A stretch of DNA of 56,180 bases from Stentor roeselii (GCA_006503475.1 RSEH01000290.1:1-56180), one strand, 5' to 3'. Counted from the first letter of the stretch, positions 19,925 to 30,104 are shown. The notes: a model not told the origin generated them from the letters alone. Numbers and translations: made by a program.

Positions 19925-21634
19925 TTAGTTTTCCAGCGAAAAATAAAAAGAACTTTCAAGCTCGTTTAAAAAACTCGCCTCGATCGTGTATTTCCCCAGA
20001 ACTGAAGCCACTTCTCTAGCAACGAGAGGAGCTTTGTAGTGGCTTAGAGTAGCTTCTAAAGACTCGCCAATAACCTTTCCTTGGCTTAAAAAGAGAAGCG
20101 CAAGGCAGGACTGAATAATTCCTTGCCAACCTTTCGTAATAAACTGATCCCAAATCAACCCTAAAGCCGAATTTTCCCCATTTTCATCATTTTCAACAAA
20201 GTAACAAGTAAAGACCGACGCGATCCAAGGCGCGATGATGTAGTCCAGGCTGATGTCAACATCTTTGAAATGTTGGTAAAGGTAAGGATGCCGTAGTTTT
20301 AACACTTTCTGCACTTGGAAGATTCCCAGTCGAAGGCGGATAAGTCCTGGCTTCCAGATCTCGACGAGATAATAAGGCGGAAAAGCTGTTGAGTATAAAA
20401 TTTCAAATGATTTTTGAGGGTCTTTTACTACTGAAAATAAGTAATTCGCGATTTTTCCTAACTCGTCGAAACAAGTCGTGATGTTAAAACTTTCACAAAG
20501 GTCCATGCAAATCTGTTGAATCGCCTTTGGATGTGTGCAAAGTTTTGATAGAAGGCCTGGGTAGTTCCTAAAGGACTCTAATGATGTACGGATCACTGGA
20601 ACTGAAAATAAAGGTTTTGTGAACTCAGTGAAAAAACGGTTCCAGCTGAATGAACGAGGAATTAATGAGTGACTTGCAAGGACCTTCCAGTTTTTCTGGT
20701 CTTTTAGGAAAATGTTGAAGAAGGAAAGGAATCTTTTGTTTACTCTGCATATTTCGAATAGCTCTTCGAAGTGCAAGTAACGAAAAATCAACACCCAGAT
20801 GATTACTGAGAACTTTTCAATTTTAAGACCTGGAGAAAGGGTCTTGAAGTGGTCTTTGAAACATTGGAGAGATTCTTTTAACAAATCAACTTCTTCTGAT
20901 TTTCTTGAAAGAATTCTCATCAGCTGGTTTTGATTTTTATTCAGTAAAACTTTCTCACTTTCCAAGTTTTCGACTTGAAATCGTATTTCTTCAATTTTCT
21001 CTTGAAACAGCAAAAGTTCCACCTGCGTGATGATCTCCTCAACAGTTTTTTTTAAAATAAAATCCTCGAAATCTTGAGTTTTCTGTTCAAGAAATCTGAG
21101 TTTTTTCGCTTGTTTTTCACGATTTTCATTTAAAGTAGAGATTTTCGCTGAAGTTTCTTGGTTCCTGATGATAAAATCACAGAAAAATTTCAATTTTTCT
21201 TCACTTTCATACCCAGTGAGAACTTTCAACAGACAAGTAAGGCCACTGGTCCATCGATATCTGTGGTCTTTTGTGCAAAAGGCTAAAAGATACTGTTTTC
21301 CCTTTGCTTTCAGCTTCACAGGGTACACGTTGTCCTCTTCTTTCTGCACCTGGATGATAAAGGACTGGCTAATTTCTTTGATTTCTCGAGTTGGTATAAT
21401 TTTTGGTTTGTTTTTAATGAAAATCTTTAGGTTTTCGTAGTCTTCACCAAAAACCACTGAAGCAGGGACTTTTTTACCTGAAGATGAGAAAAGAATGACA
21501 GGGACTTCGTGTCTCAAGAAAGAAAGACAGTGAAAGTCAGGGTTTTTCAAGTCGTTCGCGAAAAGATGCTCTTCAAGACTTAAGTCAGTCACAGTCCTAT
21601 TAGTAAGAGTCAGTTCATGTGCAGTGTTTTCCAT
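19925..21634 (-). CDS. PH-like, coiled-coil, F-box and degenerate TBC domain protein
   Basis: 569 aa. Residues ~40-135 resemble a PH domain (ends YRWTSGLTCLLKVL). ~150-260 is coiled coil. ~270-320 is an F-box (VIIWVLIFRYLHFEELFEI). ~345-545 reads as a TBC Rab-GAP fold (LRHPYLYQHFKDVDISLDYI, IWDQFITKGWQGIIQSCLAL). The Arg finger motif I-x2-D-x2-R appears as ICMDLCE, and the Gln finger motif YCQ-G seems replaced (CFDELGK), so GAP catalysis is probably absent; that alignment is by eye. A scaffold or adaptor role is inferred. Only 4 nt separate its ATG from the stop of the upstream gene. Confidence 0.65.
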   Translation of the reverse strand: MENTAHELTLTNRTVTDLSLEEHLFANDLKNPDFHCLSFLRHEVPVILFSSSGKKVPASVVFGEDYENLKIFIKNKPKIIPTREIKEISQSFIIQVQKEEDNVYPVKLKAKGKQYLLAFCTKDHRYRWTSGLTCLLKVLTGYESEEKLKFFCDFIIRNQETSAKISTLNENREKQAKKLRFLEQKTQDFEDFILKKTVEEIITQVELLLFQEKIEEIRFQVENLESEKVLLNKNQNQLMRILSRKSEEVDLLKESLQCFKDHFKTLSPGLKIEKFSVIIWVLIFRYLHFEELFEICRVNKRFLSFFNIFLKDQKNWKVLASHSLIPRSFSWNRFFTEFTKPLFSVPVIRTSLESFRNYPGLLSKLCTHPKAIQQICMDLCESFNITTCFDELGKIANYLFSVVKDPQKSFEILYSTAFPPYYLVEIWKPGLIRLRLGIFQVQKVLKLRHPYLYQHFKDVDISLDYIIAPWIASVFTCYFVENDENGENSALGLIWDQFITKGWQGIIQSCLALLFLSQGKVIGESLEATLSHYKAPLVAREVASVLGKYTIEASFLNELESSFYFSLEN

Positions 21635-21638
21635 TTAA

Positions 21639-23840
21639 CTAAAGTATTGAAAGTTTAAACTCAGGTTCTGTGACGTTTTTATTGATTGCAGTCACCTGAG
21701 ACGGTAGCCAGGCGATATCCTTCTGCTTATTTTTTTCTATTTCTTCACAAAGTCCAGTCATCGCTTCAGCCTTCGCATTACTTTTCAGCGAAAGTCGAAT
21801 ATTTTCATCATCACCTTCAAACATCGCCAGATAATTATCAAGTGAAGGCAGGTCCATAGTGACTTGATTTTCATTATCAGAGTCACTTTCACTAAGTGTA
21901 TCAGCCAAATGACTTCCTTTCATTTTTTCCGGAACTTTCGGGTTCTGAAAAGTTCCTCTGGGCCTCCATTTACTTGCCAAGCTATACCCACAAGGAAAAA
22001 AGAACCCAGGGTGTTCTTCATACTGATTTCTTAGAACCTCAGCAGGTGTTAAAAGGTTTTCAGCAGAAGTTTCAGTCACAGCAGTTAAAGTCAGAAAACA
22101 TCTTAAACTTGGATGAGGCCTGACAAGACTCACTGGGTCCACCGCTGCTGGCTTTGAAGAGTTACCCGGTTGTGAAAAGACTGGATCGTCTCTGAAGTCT
22201 CCCTTGTCCTGACAAACGGCGTACTCTTCTTCAGCACCAGGGCGGTACTCACGGTCTTTTTCTACTGGCATGTAGTGACTCACAGGCACACTGGGCATAT
22301 CCGGGTAACCTGACAGTAAAAAATCCTGGTTCTCTATAAAGGCCATTGAAAAATAACTGTCAAAGTTACTAAGTGGCTGAATCTCTAAATTTTTTTTAAA
22401 CTCGTCTAAAGTATCTGAAAATTGCTCTGAAAATGTACTTTGTAACAGGTTTGATGAGAAATCGAAACTGAAAGATATGAAATCTTGCTTGCCTACTCCG
22501 ATTAGATCTGCTTGTTTCCAGTCTAAAGCTACCAGGTTCTTCACGTCTGCTCGGGACTTGACGGAGTACTTTGAAAATAAAGATTTTATCTTTGAGAGGC
22601 GCTTTCCTGCCCTTTGACGTGTGATTATTGTACTTGCTGCTCGGACGAAACGGTTTAATGGAAGTTGGCGCAAGGAAAACTCGTCGTTTTGATAAGCGTT
22701 CCAACTTGGTGGGACTTCTGGAGCGAATTCAAGTGCGACGATGCTTTTATCTGCGTCGATTTCTACTGAGTTTCTGTTTAAATCAGAATTTCTCATGTCT
22801 TTTAACCTGTTTTTTTCCTTTTCTTCTCGATTTTTAAAGACATTTTCAATGAAATCTTCAGAAGGATGCGGGTTTCCAAGACTCACGTAAATTTTAAACT
22901 CTTTTTCTCTGTCGTATTCTTCTAGTTTTCGATACTCAGTGTTGAACTGCTGTTCATAGATAACCCTATCAATAGTTTTCGGCGCCAGAAGATTTTGGGT
23001 GTTTTTTGTGACAGTTTTAGTAAATTTCGAGAGTTCTGGAAGTCTTTTACTTGCAAATTTTTCCTTAGAAGACGTTAACAGATTTTTCGTAGGGTCTTGT
23101 GGTGCAGGAGATGAATGAACAGCTGAGGCAATAATGCGAGATTTGATAGGTTTATAGTCAAACTCACTAAGAATAAACAAAAACTCACAAGCAGCAGTAC
23201 TTGCAGACCTAGGGTTAAAAGTGATTTCCAATTTTTGACTTCCACGTCCAGGGACTTCGCCAGTGACAGGTCCAATCAAGATATCAGGATGACTCTCCAA
23301 GATTTTCAATTCATACTCAAAAGTAACAGGAACAGTTGAAACCAGTTCAATCGACCTGCAGAGCTGTTGACCCACTTCAGTCCTCCCCAAGTCAATCAGT
23401 CCAGGCAAGTACCTCTGGCTCGAGTTCATCACTGGATAAGCGTGGATCGGCACGTTGATATTCCCTGCTGGTGTTAAAATCCTTAAACAATCATAGTAAT
23501 ACCGCCATTCCGGAGGCGTGAAGGAAATTATCAAAACTTCTGACATTCCAGGGGCCATCTGGCCCTTTTTGTTATAATGCGCTTTGAAGTAAGGAGTCGA
23601 AGTAGGAAGAATTGCAAGTCTTTGAGGACTGTTAGAGACGTTCTTTAAACTCACTTTTAAGTTTTGAGTCATTTTCACTTCGAAGCCCGCAAAGGTCACC
23701 ACTTGAGGTTTGGCTTCGAAAATTGAGTTTAGTCCTAAAGAGTCGCATTTGACTGTTTAAGTTTTACCTGAGTCTAACTTGTTGACTAGCTTTGTTGTCT
23801 CTAGTTCGATGAGTTGGTCTGGAATGACTAGGGTTTCCAT
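21639..23840 (-). CDS. CFAP221 (PCDP1)-like ciliary protein, one 15-nt intron
   Basis: The long frame lacks an ATG, but removing the 15-nt intron at 23753-23767 joins it to an upstream exon beginning METLVIPDQLIELET, giving 728 aa. The N-terminal half has an MSP/ASH-type immunoglobulin fold (FAGFEVKMTQNLKVSLKNVS, GSQKLEITFNPRSASTAACE). The order and segments such as FNTEYRKLEEYDREKEFKIY resemble CFAP221/FAP221, the calmodulin-binding component of the C1d projection of the central apparatus of motile cilia. The C-terminus is low in recognisable motifs. The ATG lies 12 nt after the stop of the upstream coiled-coil gene. Confidence 0.7.
23753..23767 (-). other. 15-nt intron in the CFAP221-like gene
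   Basis: On the minus strand it reads GTAAAACTTAAACAG. It removes the in-frame TAA and joins LDS to CDSLGLN, letting the 2-kb frame gain a proper ATG. It has GTA at the 5' end, AG at the 3' end and an A at position 10, like the other 15-nt introns in this window. Confidence 0.9.
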
Positions 23841-23852
23841 ATTCGACAGTTA

Positions 23853-25952
23853 TTAATTAGATAAATTTCTGATTATCGAGTTCAAGTTGTTCTTGAAAAA
23901 TGAATTGTTTCCACATGATAGGGCTCGTGATGCAAGGATTTCTATTAGGCCTTGGGTTTTAAACATTGAGGATAGGACCTCGTTGGATGAAAGCTTTTGG
24001 AGAAAGACTGTCAGGCTTTCTTCTGTGTCGCTTATCGAATTTAACTTTTGACCTTCCATTATGGCTTTTTTGCAGGCTTCTGCGATTTTGAATACTAGAA
24101 GATCGTTGCTGCATTGAATGGATACTTGGGGTAAGTGATCTACTGTTAGGCTTAGAAGAACTTCACATGCTACACTGCTGGTCTCGTCTGGAGAGTCCAG
24201 GAGACAAACTAGGACTTGGATGAACCTGTCCAGGTCTTCAGGAAAGTCTTGAGAAAGATGATCCTTAATATAAAACAGTGCTTTAAGCAATTTTTTCTGA
24301 GAAACTGTCAAAAGAACCAATAAAAATGCACTTGTCAATGCAGTCTTTCGAGTAGACTTATTACTAAGCCACTTGACAAGATAAAAAGAAGCAGTTCTAT
24401 GCACCGAAAGATTACAAAAAAGTGGAAAAATCGGTTTTCGTGAATGTTTTTTCTGTAGCGAGGCCATTTTTTGCTTCCAAACGGCAGTACAAGGTTCAAA
24501 CTGTAGATTGTTGGGATTAAACTGACTATCATTCCTAGGAACATCTTCACTCCAAGCATAAACCAACAGATTCCACAAGAACTGAAGAATTTCTTGCTGA
24601 TCATCCTTATTCTTATGCTTGTGTACAAACGGAAGAGCCTCAACAAGCGGCGGTACAAGTTTATTAAAAGCTGGAAAAAAGACTTCTCCAACTGACAGCT
24701 CCTCTTCTAAAACACTGACTCGATGCGAAACCGACTTAGGACTGCCAGGCGCGTGAATGACTGGCAAGGTAAGTTTACAGCACTTCACAATAACAGCTAA
24801 AAGCCCTACAAACATGCCCGGGTCATGAACAATGACAGGTTTTTTCTCAGGTTCTTCTTTAATCACCTCGATTTTTTCAGGTTCTTGTTTTTTACTTGAA
24901 TTGTTTAAACTTTGCTCGAGCATTGAACTTCGCGCCTTGAGTCTGGCGATTTCTTCAGAAAGTTTTGAAATTGTTGACTTGTCTGCTTTGCTTTCGAGTT
25001 CGAGAATGGAAAGTTTGGTCTTTAGGACTTCGTTTGACTTTTCTAGACTAGATATTCGCGCTTTTAACTTGGAAGAGTTCTCGGTTACAGAACTTTTTAC
25101 TGAAAGGTCTGAACGTGTTAGGGTCTGCTGCTTGGTCCTTGCAAGCTTTAGCATGTCGTTTACGTTGCGCTCGAGACCTTGCAGGCGCTTTAATTGGGTA
25201 TTGATGTCTTTCATTATCTTTTCTTTTGCTAGGGCTGCCATTTTTTCTAGCTTGTCTTTGAACTCTGTCATTGCTTTGTTTTCCATCTTTAGGAGACGAG
25301 TCTCGCGAGTTGACATCAGCGACTCTCGCCTGTCCAGTTCAGACTTACGTGACTCAAGTATAGCCTGAGCTTCTGTAAGTTCTCTAATAATCTGTTCATG
25401 AATCTCCGCTTTCGACTCTTTAAAAGACTCATCAATTTCTCTCGATATATTTTCAATAAGCTCCTCCAGGTCCTGATCACGAGTAGAAATTTCCAAAGCA
25501 TTGATAGAAATATACTTATTTTTCTTATCAACACAAAGCAGTCCCGCAAGTTTTTCACGTATTTCAAAAGAGTTAAGAAGACTAGGGTACTCAAATTCCA
25601 GAAATCCAAGAAATTCTGAAGTCGGAATTTTTGAAGACCTTGGAAAGTACTGTTTAAGAAATGACTGAACAGAAGGGTTTGAAATAATTTCTCCCCAATG
25701 CAATTCTGAAGTATTTCTAACATCTTTCATATCAGTCAAGATCTTTTCATGCTTCTGTTGCAAGACTCTACTTGGCGGTCTTAAAGAAGCTTCGAAGGGT
25801 TGGGTGAGGTCAGAAGGTTTGAGCGATTTTGCCTCTGAGAAGTTGAAAGGATTGATGCCTTTATCAAATTTACTGCTTAGTTCTTTATATCTCGCTTCGA
25901 TTTCGTCTGGGTCGTCCCAAGTGATGTGCTTTTGCCAGCGACTTTCTTCCAT
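23853..25952 (-). CDS. Coiled-coil protein with LisH-like N-terminus and helical C-terminal domain
   Basis: 699 aa. Residues ~80-150 suggest a LisH/FOP-like helical dimerisation region (SVQSFLKQYFPRSSKIPTSE). ~165-385 is a long coiled coil. From ~400 the protein becomes leucine-rich and helical, as in armadillo-like folds (e.g. FFPAFNKLVPPLVEALPFVH). The layout is typical of centrosomal or ciliary proteins; the family is not identified. Its neighbours (CFAP221-like and B-box/LRR genes) are in the same compact minus-strand run, with gaps of 12 and 6 nt. Confidence 0.65.
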   Translation of the reverse strand: MEESRWQKHITWDDPDEIEARYKELSSKFDKGINPFNFSEAKSLKPSDLTQPFEASLRPPSRVLQQKHEKILTDMKDVRNTSELHWGEIISNPSVQSFLKQYFPRSSKIPTSEFLGFLEFEYPSLLNSFEIREKLAGLLCVDKKNKYISINALEISTRDQDLEELIENISREIDESFKESKAEIHEQIIRELTEAQAILESRKSELDRRESLMSTRETRLLKMENKAMTEFKDKLEKMAALAKEKIMKDINTQLKRLQGLERNVNDMLKLARTKQQTLTRSDLSVKSSVTENSSKLKARISSLEKSNEVLKTKLSILELESKADKSTISKLSEEIARLKARSSMLEQSLNNSSKKQEPEKIEVIKEEPEKKPVIVHDPGMFVGLLAVIVKCCKLTLPVIHAPGSPKSVSHRVSVLEEELSVGEVFFPAFNKLVPPLVEALPFVHKHKNKDDQQEILQFLWNLLVYAWSEDVPRNDSQFNPNNLQFEPCTAVWKQKMASLQKKHSRKPIFPLFCNLSVHRTASFYLVKWLSNKSTRKTALTSAFLLVLLTVSQKKLLKALFYIKDHLSQDFPEDLDRFIQVLVCLLDSPDETSSVACEVLLSLTVDHLPQVSIQCSNDLLVFKIAEACKKAIMEGQKLNSISDTEESLTVFLQKLSSNEVLSSMFKTQGLIEILASRALSCGNNSFFKNNLNSIIRNLSN

Positions 25953-25958
25953 AATTAT

Positions 25959-27251
25959 CTAAATATCGAGTTTGCATTCTTTTCTTATTATCACCTGGAT
26001 GGTTCGCTTGTCCTCGTTGCCGAACTTGTTGTTTTCTAGCTTTAGAACCTCGATGTTCTGCATTCTGCCTAAAAAACCTTTAAAAAAACGGAAACTGGAC
26101 TCGTCGAAGTTGTTGTTTCGAAGTTTTAATGTTTTTAAATGGACTAGCTTGTAAAGAACCATTGATAAGTAACGAGCTCCTTCTGAACCGAAGTTGTTTT
26201 GGTCTAGGTCGATCTCTTGAAGGGACTTGTGGTTTTCTAGCATTAGTTGTAAGTGACGGGCTCCTGTTGCGCCTAAGGAGTTCTTGGCTAGGCTTAATAT
26301 TGTTAGGTGGCTGAAGGTGTCTAGAACTGGGGTTAGGACTTCGATACCGTGACCGCGCAAGTCATTATCTGACAAATCAAGTTTTTCCACCAGTTTAAAA
26401 GGCATGAGTGACTCAGCCAAGAGCTCACAACTCTCATTGGGTATTTTATTACTGGAAAGTTTCAAATCACGTACCTGTGTGAAAAACGACGTAATTTTTT
26501 TTAAATGAGGAATACTATTTGCATCTATTTTCGACCTGTTGAGATTAATTTTTCGTACCGTGTAATGTTTTTCATTAAAAATCTTCTGATAAAGTTTCTG
26601 TAACTTGACAGGAATAACCGACGAGTGACTTTCAAAATAAGCTTTCAAATCATCAATCAACGGATTCGTAGTCCAGTTAATTTTGAACTCTAAAATCTTA
26701 TCCTGCGAGATTTCAACTTGCTTTAAACTTCCTTCCAAATTGATAATCGAGGCTCCAGCTTCATTTTTTTTAACTTTTTCAATAACCGAGTGCCCAACAG
26801 GAATTTTTCCAACGACATCAATTTCCTCAATAGTTTTTTCAAGCATTTCTTCTTTTTCCCTACAGCTTTCAACGATCTTTCCAGTGATTTTTTTCGATTC
26901 TTCAATGATAGTCTTTATCATGTTTTTCTGTTGATTATGAACACAACTTTGAGTTTCAAGTCGAAATCTCTGAAGTTTTATCAGTTCTCTTTCAAGGAAT
27001 TCTTTAAGTATCAGTTTTCTGTTGACTTCTAATTCAAGAGCAGTAGGTTCTTTAACCCCTTCCTTTGGTTTTTCAGTGTCAGACCCTGCGAACGAAACCG
27101 ATTTTTTCACTTCTTTTTTTTCTTCCAGATGAGCAGCTTCATGTTTTCCTTTCTTTTTCGAGTGCACTGCGAAGTCTTTATCACAGTAGTTCTTTTTGTT
27201 ACATTTACACTTGACAGTAGCAGCCGAGTGGCAAGTCGCGCATTTGTGCAT
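25959..27251 (-). CDS. B-box-like zinc-binding and leucine-rich (RNI-type) repeat protein
   Basis: 430 aa. Residues 1-42 have a B-box-like Cys/His pattern (HKCATCHSAATVKCKCNKKN, then YCDKDFAVHSKKKGKHEAAH). ~65-215 is basic and partly coiled coil. ~225-425 has ribonuclease-inhibitor-type LRRs (LRDLKLSSNKIPNESCELLA, EKLDLSDNDLRGHGIEVL, LQEIDLDQNNFGSEGARYLS, LKTLKLRNNNFDESSFRFF). No RING is seen, so a ligase role is not implied; a scaffold is more likely. Only 6 nt separate its stop from the ATG of the following gene. Confidence 0.75.
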   Translation of the reverse strand: MHKCATCHSAATVKCKCNKKNYCDKDFAVHSKKKGKHEAAHLEEKKEVKKSVSFAGSDTEKPKEGVKEPTALELEVNRKLILKEFLERELIKLQRFRLETQSCVHNQQKNMIKTIIEESKKITGKIVESCREKEEMLEKTIEEIDVVGKIPVGHSVIEKVKKNEAGASIINLEGSLKQVEISQDKILEFKINWTTNPLIDDLKAYFESHSSVIPVKLQKLYQKIFNEKHYTVRKINLNRSKIDANSIPHLKKITSFFTQVRDLKLSSNKIPNESCELLAESLMPFKLVEKLDLSDNDLRGHGIEVLTPVLDTFSHLTILSLAKNSLGATGARHLQLMLENHKSLQEIDLDQNNFGSEGARYLSMVLYKLVHLKTLKLRNNNFDESSFRFFKGFLGRMQNIEVLKLENNKFGNEDKRTIQVIIRKECKLDI

Positions 27252-27274
27252 AGTTAAGTAAAAATTATTTATAT

Positions 27275-29995
27275 TTACTTTGCTGAAAACTTCGTTTCGA
27301 AAGTATTCGTAACAGGCGTTAAAATATTCAAACTCGGTGAAAAGGCTCTGGAAGTGATCAGCTCGATGTTGCTTTTAACTCTTTTCGACTTTAACGGCGA
27401 TTCGATCTGTTCAGGTTCCAGGTCCAGGCCGAGAAACCTTTTAAAAACAGCAGCTTCTCGAATGAAACTGACTTGAGCAAGTTGAATCAAATAATTTTCA
27501 AATAACTTTCTTCGATCTTCCATCGTTCTTAACTTTTCCTGCACGGCAAGCAACTCAGGCATGTCGAAATTGGGAAAGGTCTGAGAAAGACTTGAGTGAA
27601 GGTAACAAAACATTTTGTATTTCCGAGCAACTGTCAAGGCTTTCCCGTTGTGAGTCACTGAAACTTGATACTCGGTGAATGGCTTCGAGTCTGTTTCTTT
27701 TATTGAAGCTTTTTGAATTGAGACTATTAAAGGACTTGAGTCTTTTTGATTTCCTTCACAGTTGGAGAAGTGAGAGTTGAAACTAGAGATTGATTGAAAT
27801 TTTGTGCATTTGCGGCATTGAAGAGCTGAACAATTTTTTATCATTTTTGTGGATTTTTTCGCTTTTGATAGTTTTTGCTCGAGTTTTTTGCAGTTTTCTT
27901 CGGATTTCTCAAGAGCGAATGAAAGGTGACGAGTGGTTTCATAGGCTTTGTCGATGTGTTGAGGAGTTTCAGAGGATTTTGAGTTTAAAGCTAGCATTAG
28001 AGCTTCTTGGATGGCTTTATTGTCCTCGATGTGGGCTTTTAAACTGTCGATTTGGCTTTTAAGTAAAGTTTTTTCAGCTGGCCAGTCCTGCCGGTCTTCT
28101 CGTCTTTCGGTGCTGTCGACGCTGAAATGTTTTACTTTTCTTTCTTGTTTCTTAGAAAGTTCTTCAACCCTTTCCTTCAAGTCCCTGATTTCATTGTTTT
28201 TGAACTCAAGCTCTTGCTTCATCAGAAGGTTCTCCCGTTGCAGGTCAGCTACTAACTTCGAGTTGTTATTTTCACTTTCCCTGCTTTTTTCACTGATTTT
28301 TTCAAGTCTTTTTTTAAGTTCGTTTATTTTTTCGCATGATTTCTGTTTTAAGTCTTTTACTTTTTCCTCGAAAACTTCCTCGTTTTTCTTCTTTTGTCGA
28401 GAAAGTTCCTCGTTTTTCGCGATTAAAATCGCGTTGTTTCCTTTAAAAGTAGTTAAATCTTTCTCGACTTCGTCATTTCGTGCCTTTAGGTAGTCTTTTT
28501 CAGCTTCGAACTCTTCTCGTTTACGTGCGAGTTGATCTTGTTGCATTTCCAGCTGCGCAGTTAATTTACGAAGACTGTTCTGCATTAAAGTCTCGTTGTT
28601 TTTCGCGATTCGCTCAGTGACAGCCGTTTGAATCATGAGAAACTCTTTGAAAACTCGTTCTCTTGCCTTAGGAGGAAGACAAGATTCTAATTTTTTCAAG
28701 AACTCATCAGCAGAAATCTTAAATTCATGAAAATTCGTAATTTTTCCTTCCCTAAGAAATTCTTGCAATTCACTATTCCATTCTTGCAGAGCTTTTAAGG
28801 CCTTTTCTTCATGATTTCTAAGATTTTTAGCCTGAAATAACACCTTCCTTTCCTTAAGTTTACCCTGAAGAGCTTCTAAATGACTCTGAAGGTTATCCCC
28901 AAGTGCCTTACTCTTGAAATTTTCAACAGCCAATTCAAAAATCTCTTTAAATTTCGCTTTAAAAGTCTTTTCATCAAGAGGTAACTGAAGCCCTTTAGCG
29001 ACTTTCTCAGCAAGTGCAACAGATTCATCAGCGAACTTTGCACATTCCGCATTACAAACCGAACTCCAAGCGCCTTCAATATTAGGAACAGCTCCAGAGT
29101 TAATAGCAGCAAGATAAGTTTCAGCAAGTTGAGCAAGCATCTCTCCATTAAGACAGGTTTTATTAAGTGTTTTGACTTTGACCTTTCTAAAAATATGTCT
29201 TCTTAACTTTCCTGCAAGTTCTAAGAACTCAGGACGGAAGACATTGTCTTCTGCGTCATCAAGTCTTTGTAAAGCTTTTTCACTTTCAGTTGGACGGATT
29301 AGTGCGAAACAGTCCCGGTCCTTGAAAAAACTCGTTAAAAGTCTTCGAATTCGATTTTTTGCTTCGACTGAGTCGCTGACTCCTTTACTCGGCGCCAAAG
29401 AGTTCTCGAGGTAGTCTCTTGTTGAAATAGAAGAGCCTTGGTTGTCAACAAGTCTCAGAGCGAAGTCTCTTAAGACCCAGAGGAAGGAAGGGAAGTACTC
29501 AGAGATGTCTTCTAAGGAAGTAGACCCGGACTTTGCCTGGATTTGTTTGGAAAGGTTGACAATAAGGGAAAGGTTTGAAAGGGCATTCTCGTCAATGCTT
29601 CCTACGCTGTTGTAAATGAAGTAAGAACTTAAAAGCAAGGCTAAAAGGAAGATTCGGGTGTCGTGGTTCGCGTCTTCGTCGAACGCGCCTAGTCCTTCTG
29701 AGTCAATTACGAGCACTGTCACTTTTTCACCGTCTTGAAGGATTTCTACACCTTCTGACCAGATCCACAGACCTTTTGTGCATGGGTTGATTGTTGGACC
29801 TACCCCGAAACCTTTTTTTCCTTTGTAGTCTAAAATTATTCGATTCAGCAGAAATGACTTGCCTGTTCTGTACTTGCCTACAACGGCAATCACTGCTATC
29901 TTGCCTGTGATAGTCTTTAAAAATTGTATGGATTCTTCTGTTATCATGAAAGAACCTTTTTCAAACACGACCAAGGGAATTGCTTTAGATTCCAT
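27275..29995 (-). CDS. Guanylate-binding protein (GBP) with coiled coil, zinc motif and C-terminal PX domain
   Basis: 906 aa. The GTPase domain (~1-290) has the GBP signatures G1 GKYRTGKSFLLNR, the CTKGLWIW switch, G3 DSEGLGAFDEDANHD and the GBP-type RD motif (LWVLRDFALRL). A GBP-like helical domain and a long coiled coil follow (~290-720). A Cys/His cluster (CRKCTKFQSISSFNSHFSNC, ~735-755) then precedes a PX domain (~765-870: FTEYQVSVTH, ARKYKMFCYLHSSLSQTFP, KLRTMEDRRKLFENYL), a phosphoinositide-binding module. GBPs are dynamin-like GTPases acting at membranes; animal GBPs reach membranes by prenylation, and PX could serve here instead (inference). First in a tight minus-strand gene run. Confidence 0.88.
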   Translation of the reverse strand: MESKAIPLVVFEKGSFMITEESIQFLKTITGKIAVIAVVGKYRTGKSFLLNRIILDYKGKKGFGVGPTINPCTKGLWIWSEGVEILQDGEKVTVLVIDSEGLGAFDEDANHDTRIFLLALLLSSYFIYNSVGSIDENALSNLSLIVNLSKQIQAKSGSTSLEDISEYFPSFLWVLRDFALRLVDNQGSSISTRDYLENSLAPSKGVSDSVEAKNRIRRLLTSFFKDRDCFALIRPTESEKALQRLDDAEDNVFRPEFLELAGKLRRHIFRKVKVKTLNKTCLNGEMLAQLAETYLAAINSGAVPNIEGAWSSVCNAECAKFADESVALAEKVAKGLQLPLDEKTFKAKFKEIFELAVENFKSKALGDNLQSHLEALQGKLKERKVLFQAKNLRNHEEKALKALQEWNSELQEFLREGKITNFHEFKISADEFLKKLESCLPPKARERVFKEFLMIQTAVTERIAKNNETLMQNSLRKLTAQLEMQQDQLARKREEFEAEKDYLKARNDEVEKDLTTFKGNNAILIAKNEELSRQKKKNEEVFEEKVKDLKQKSCEKINELKKRLEKISEKSRESENNNSKLVADLQRENLLMKQELEFKNNEIRDLKERVEELSKKQERKVKHFSVDSTERREDRQDWPAEKTLLKSQIDSLKAHIEDNKAIQEALMLALNSKSSETPQHIDKAYETTRHLSFALEKSEENCKKLEQKLSKAKKSTKMIKNCSALQCRKCTKFQSISSFNSHFSNCEGNQKDSSPLIVSIQKASIKETDSKPFTEYQVSVTHNGKALTVARKYKMFCYLHSSLSQTFPNFDMPELLAVQEKLRTMEDRRKLFENYLIQLAQVSFIREAAVFKRFLGLDLEPEQIESPLKSKRVKSNIELITSRAFSPSLNILTPVTNTFETKFSAK

Positions 29996-30104
29996 TTAAA
30001 TATTCCCGGAATTTTTTTGAATGATAGAAATAATTAAGTGGTTTTTAGAGGAAATTATTTAAGAAAAGTAGAGGTTTTGATAAGAGGATTTTTTAGGTTT
30101 TTTA

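Noticed and set aside
24832-25368. 178-codon plus-strand frame
   Set aside because: It is the antisense of the coiled-coil region of the 699-aa gene; Ser/Phe/Arg-rich product typical of antisense to Lys/Glu coiled coils.
23853-27251. Fusion of the B-box/LRR and coiled-coil frames across the 6-nt gap
   Set aside because: No GT donor is placed to make a 15/16-nt intron; each frame has its own good ATG context.
28011-28493. 160-codon plus-strand frame opposite the GBP gene
   Set aside because: It is a shadow of the coiled-coil coding sequence on the other strand: low-complexity Ser/Phe product and no start context.
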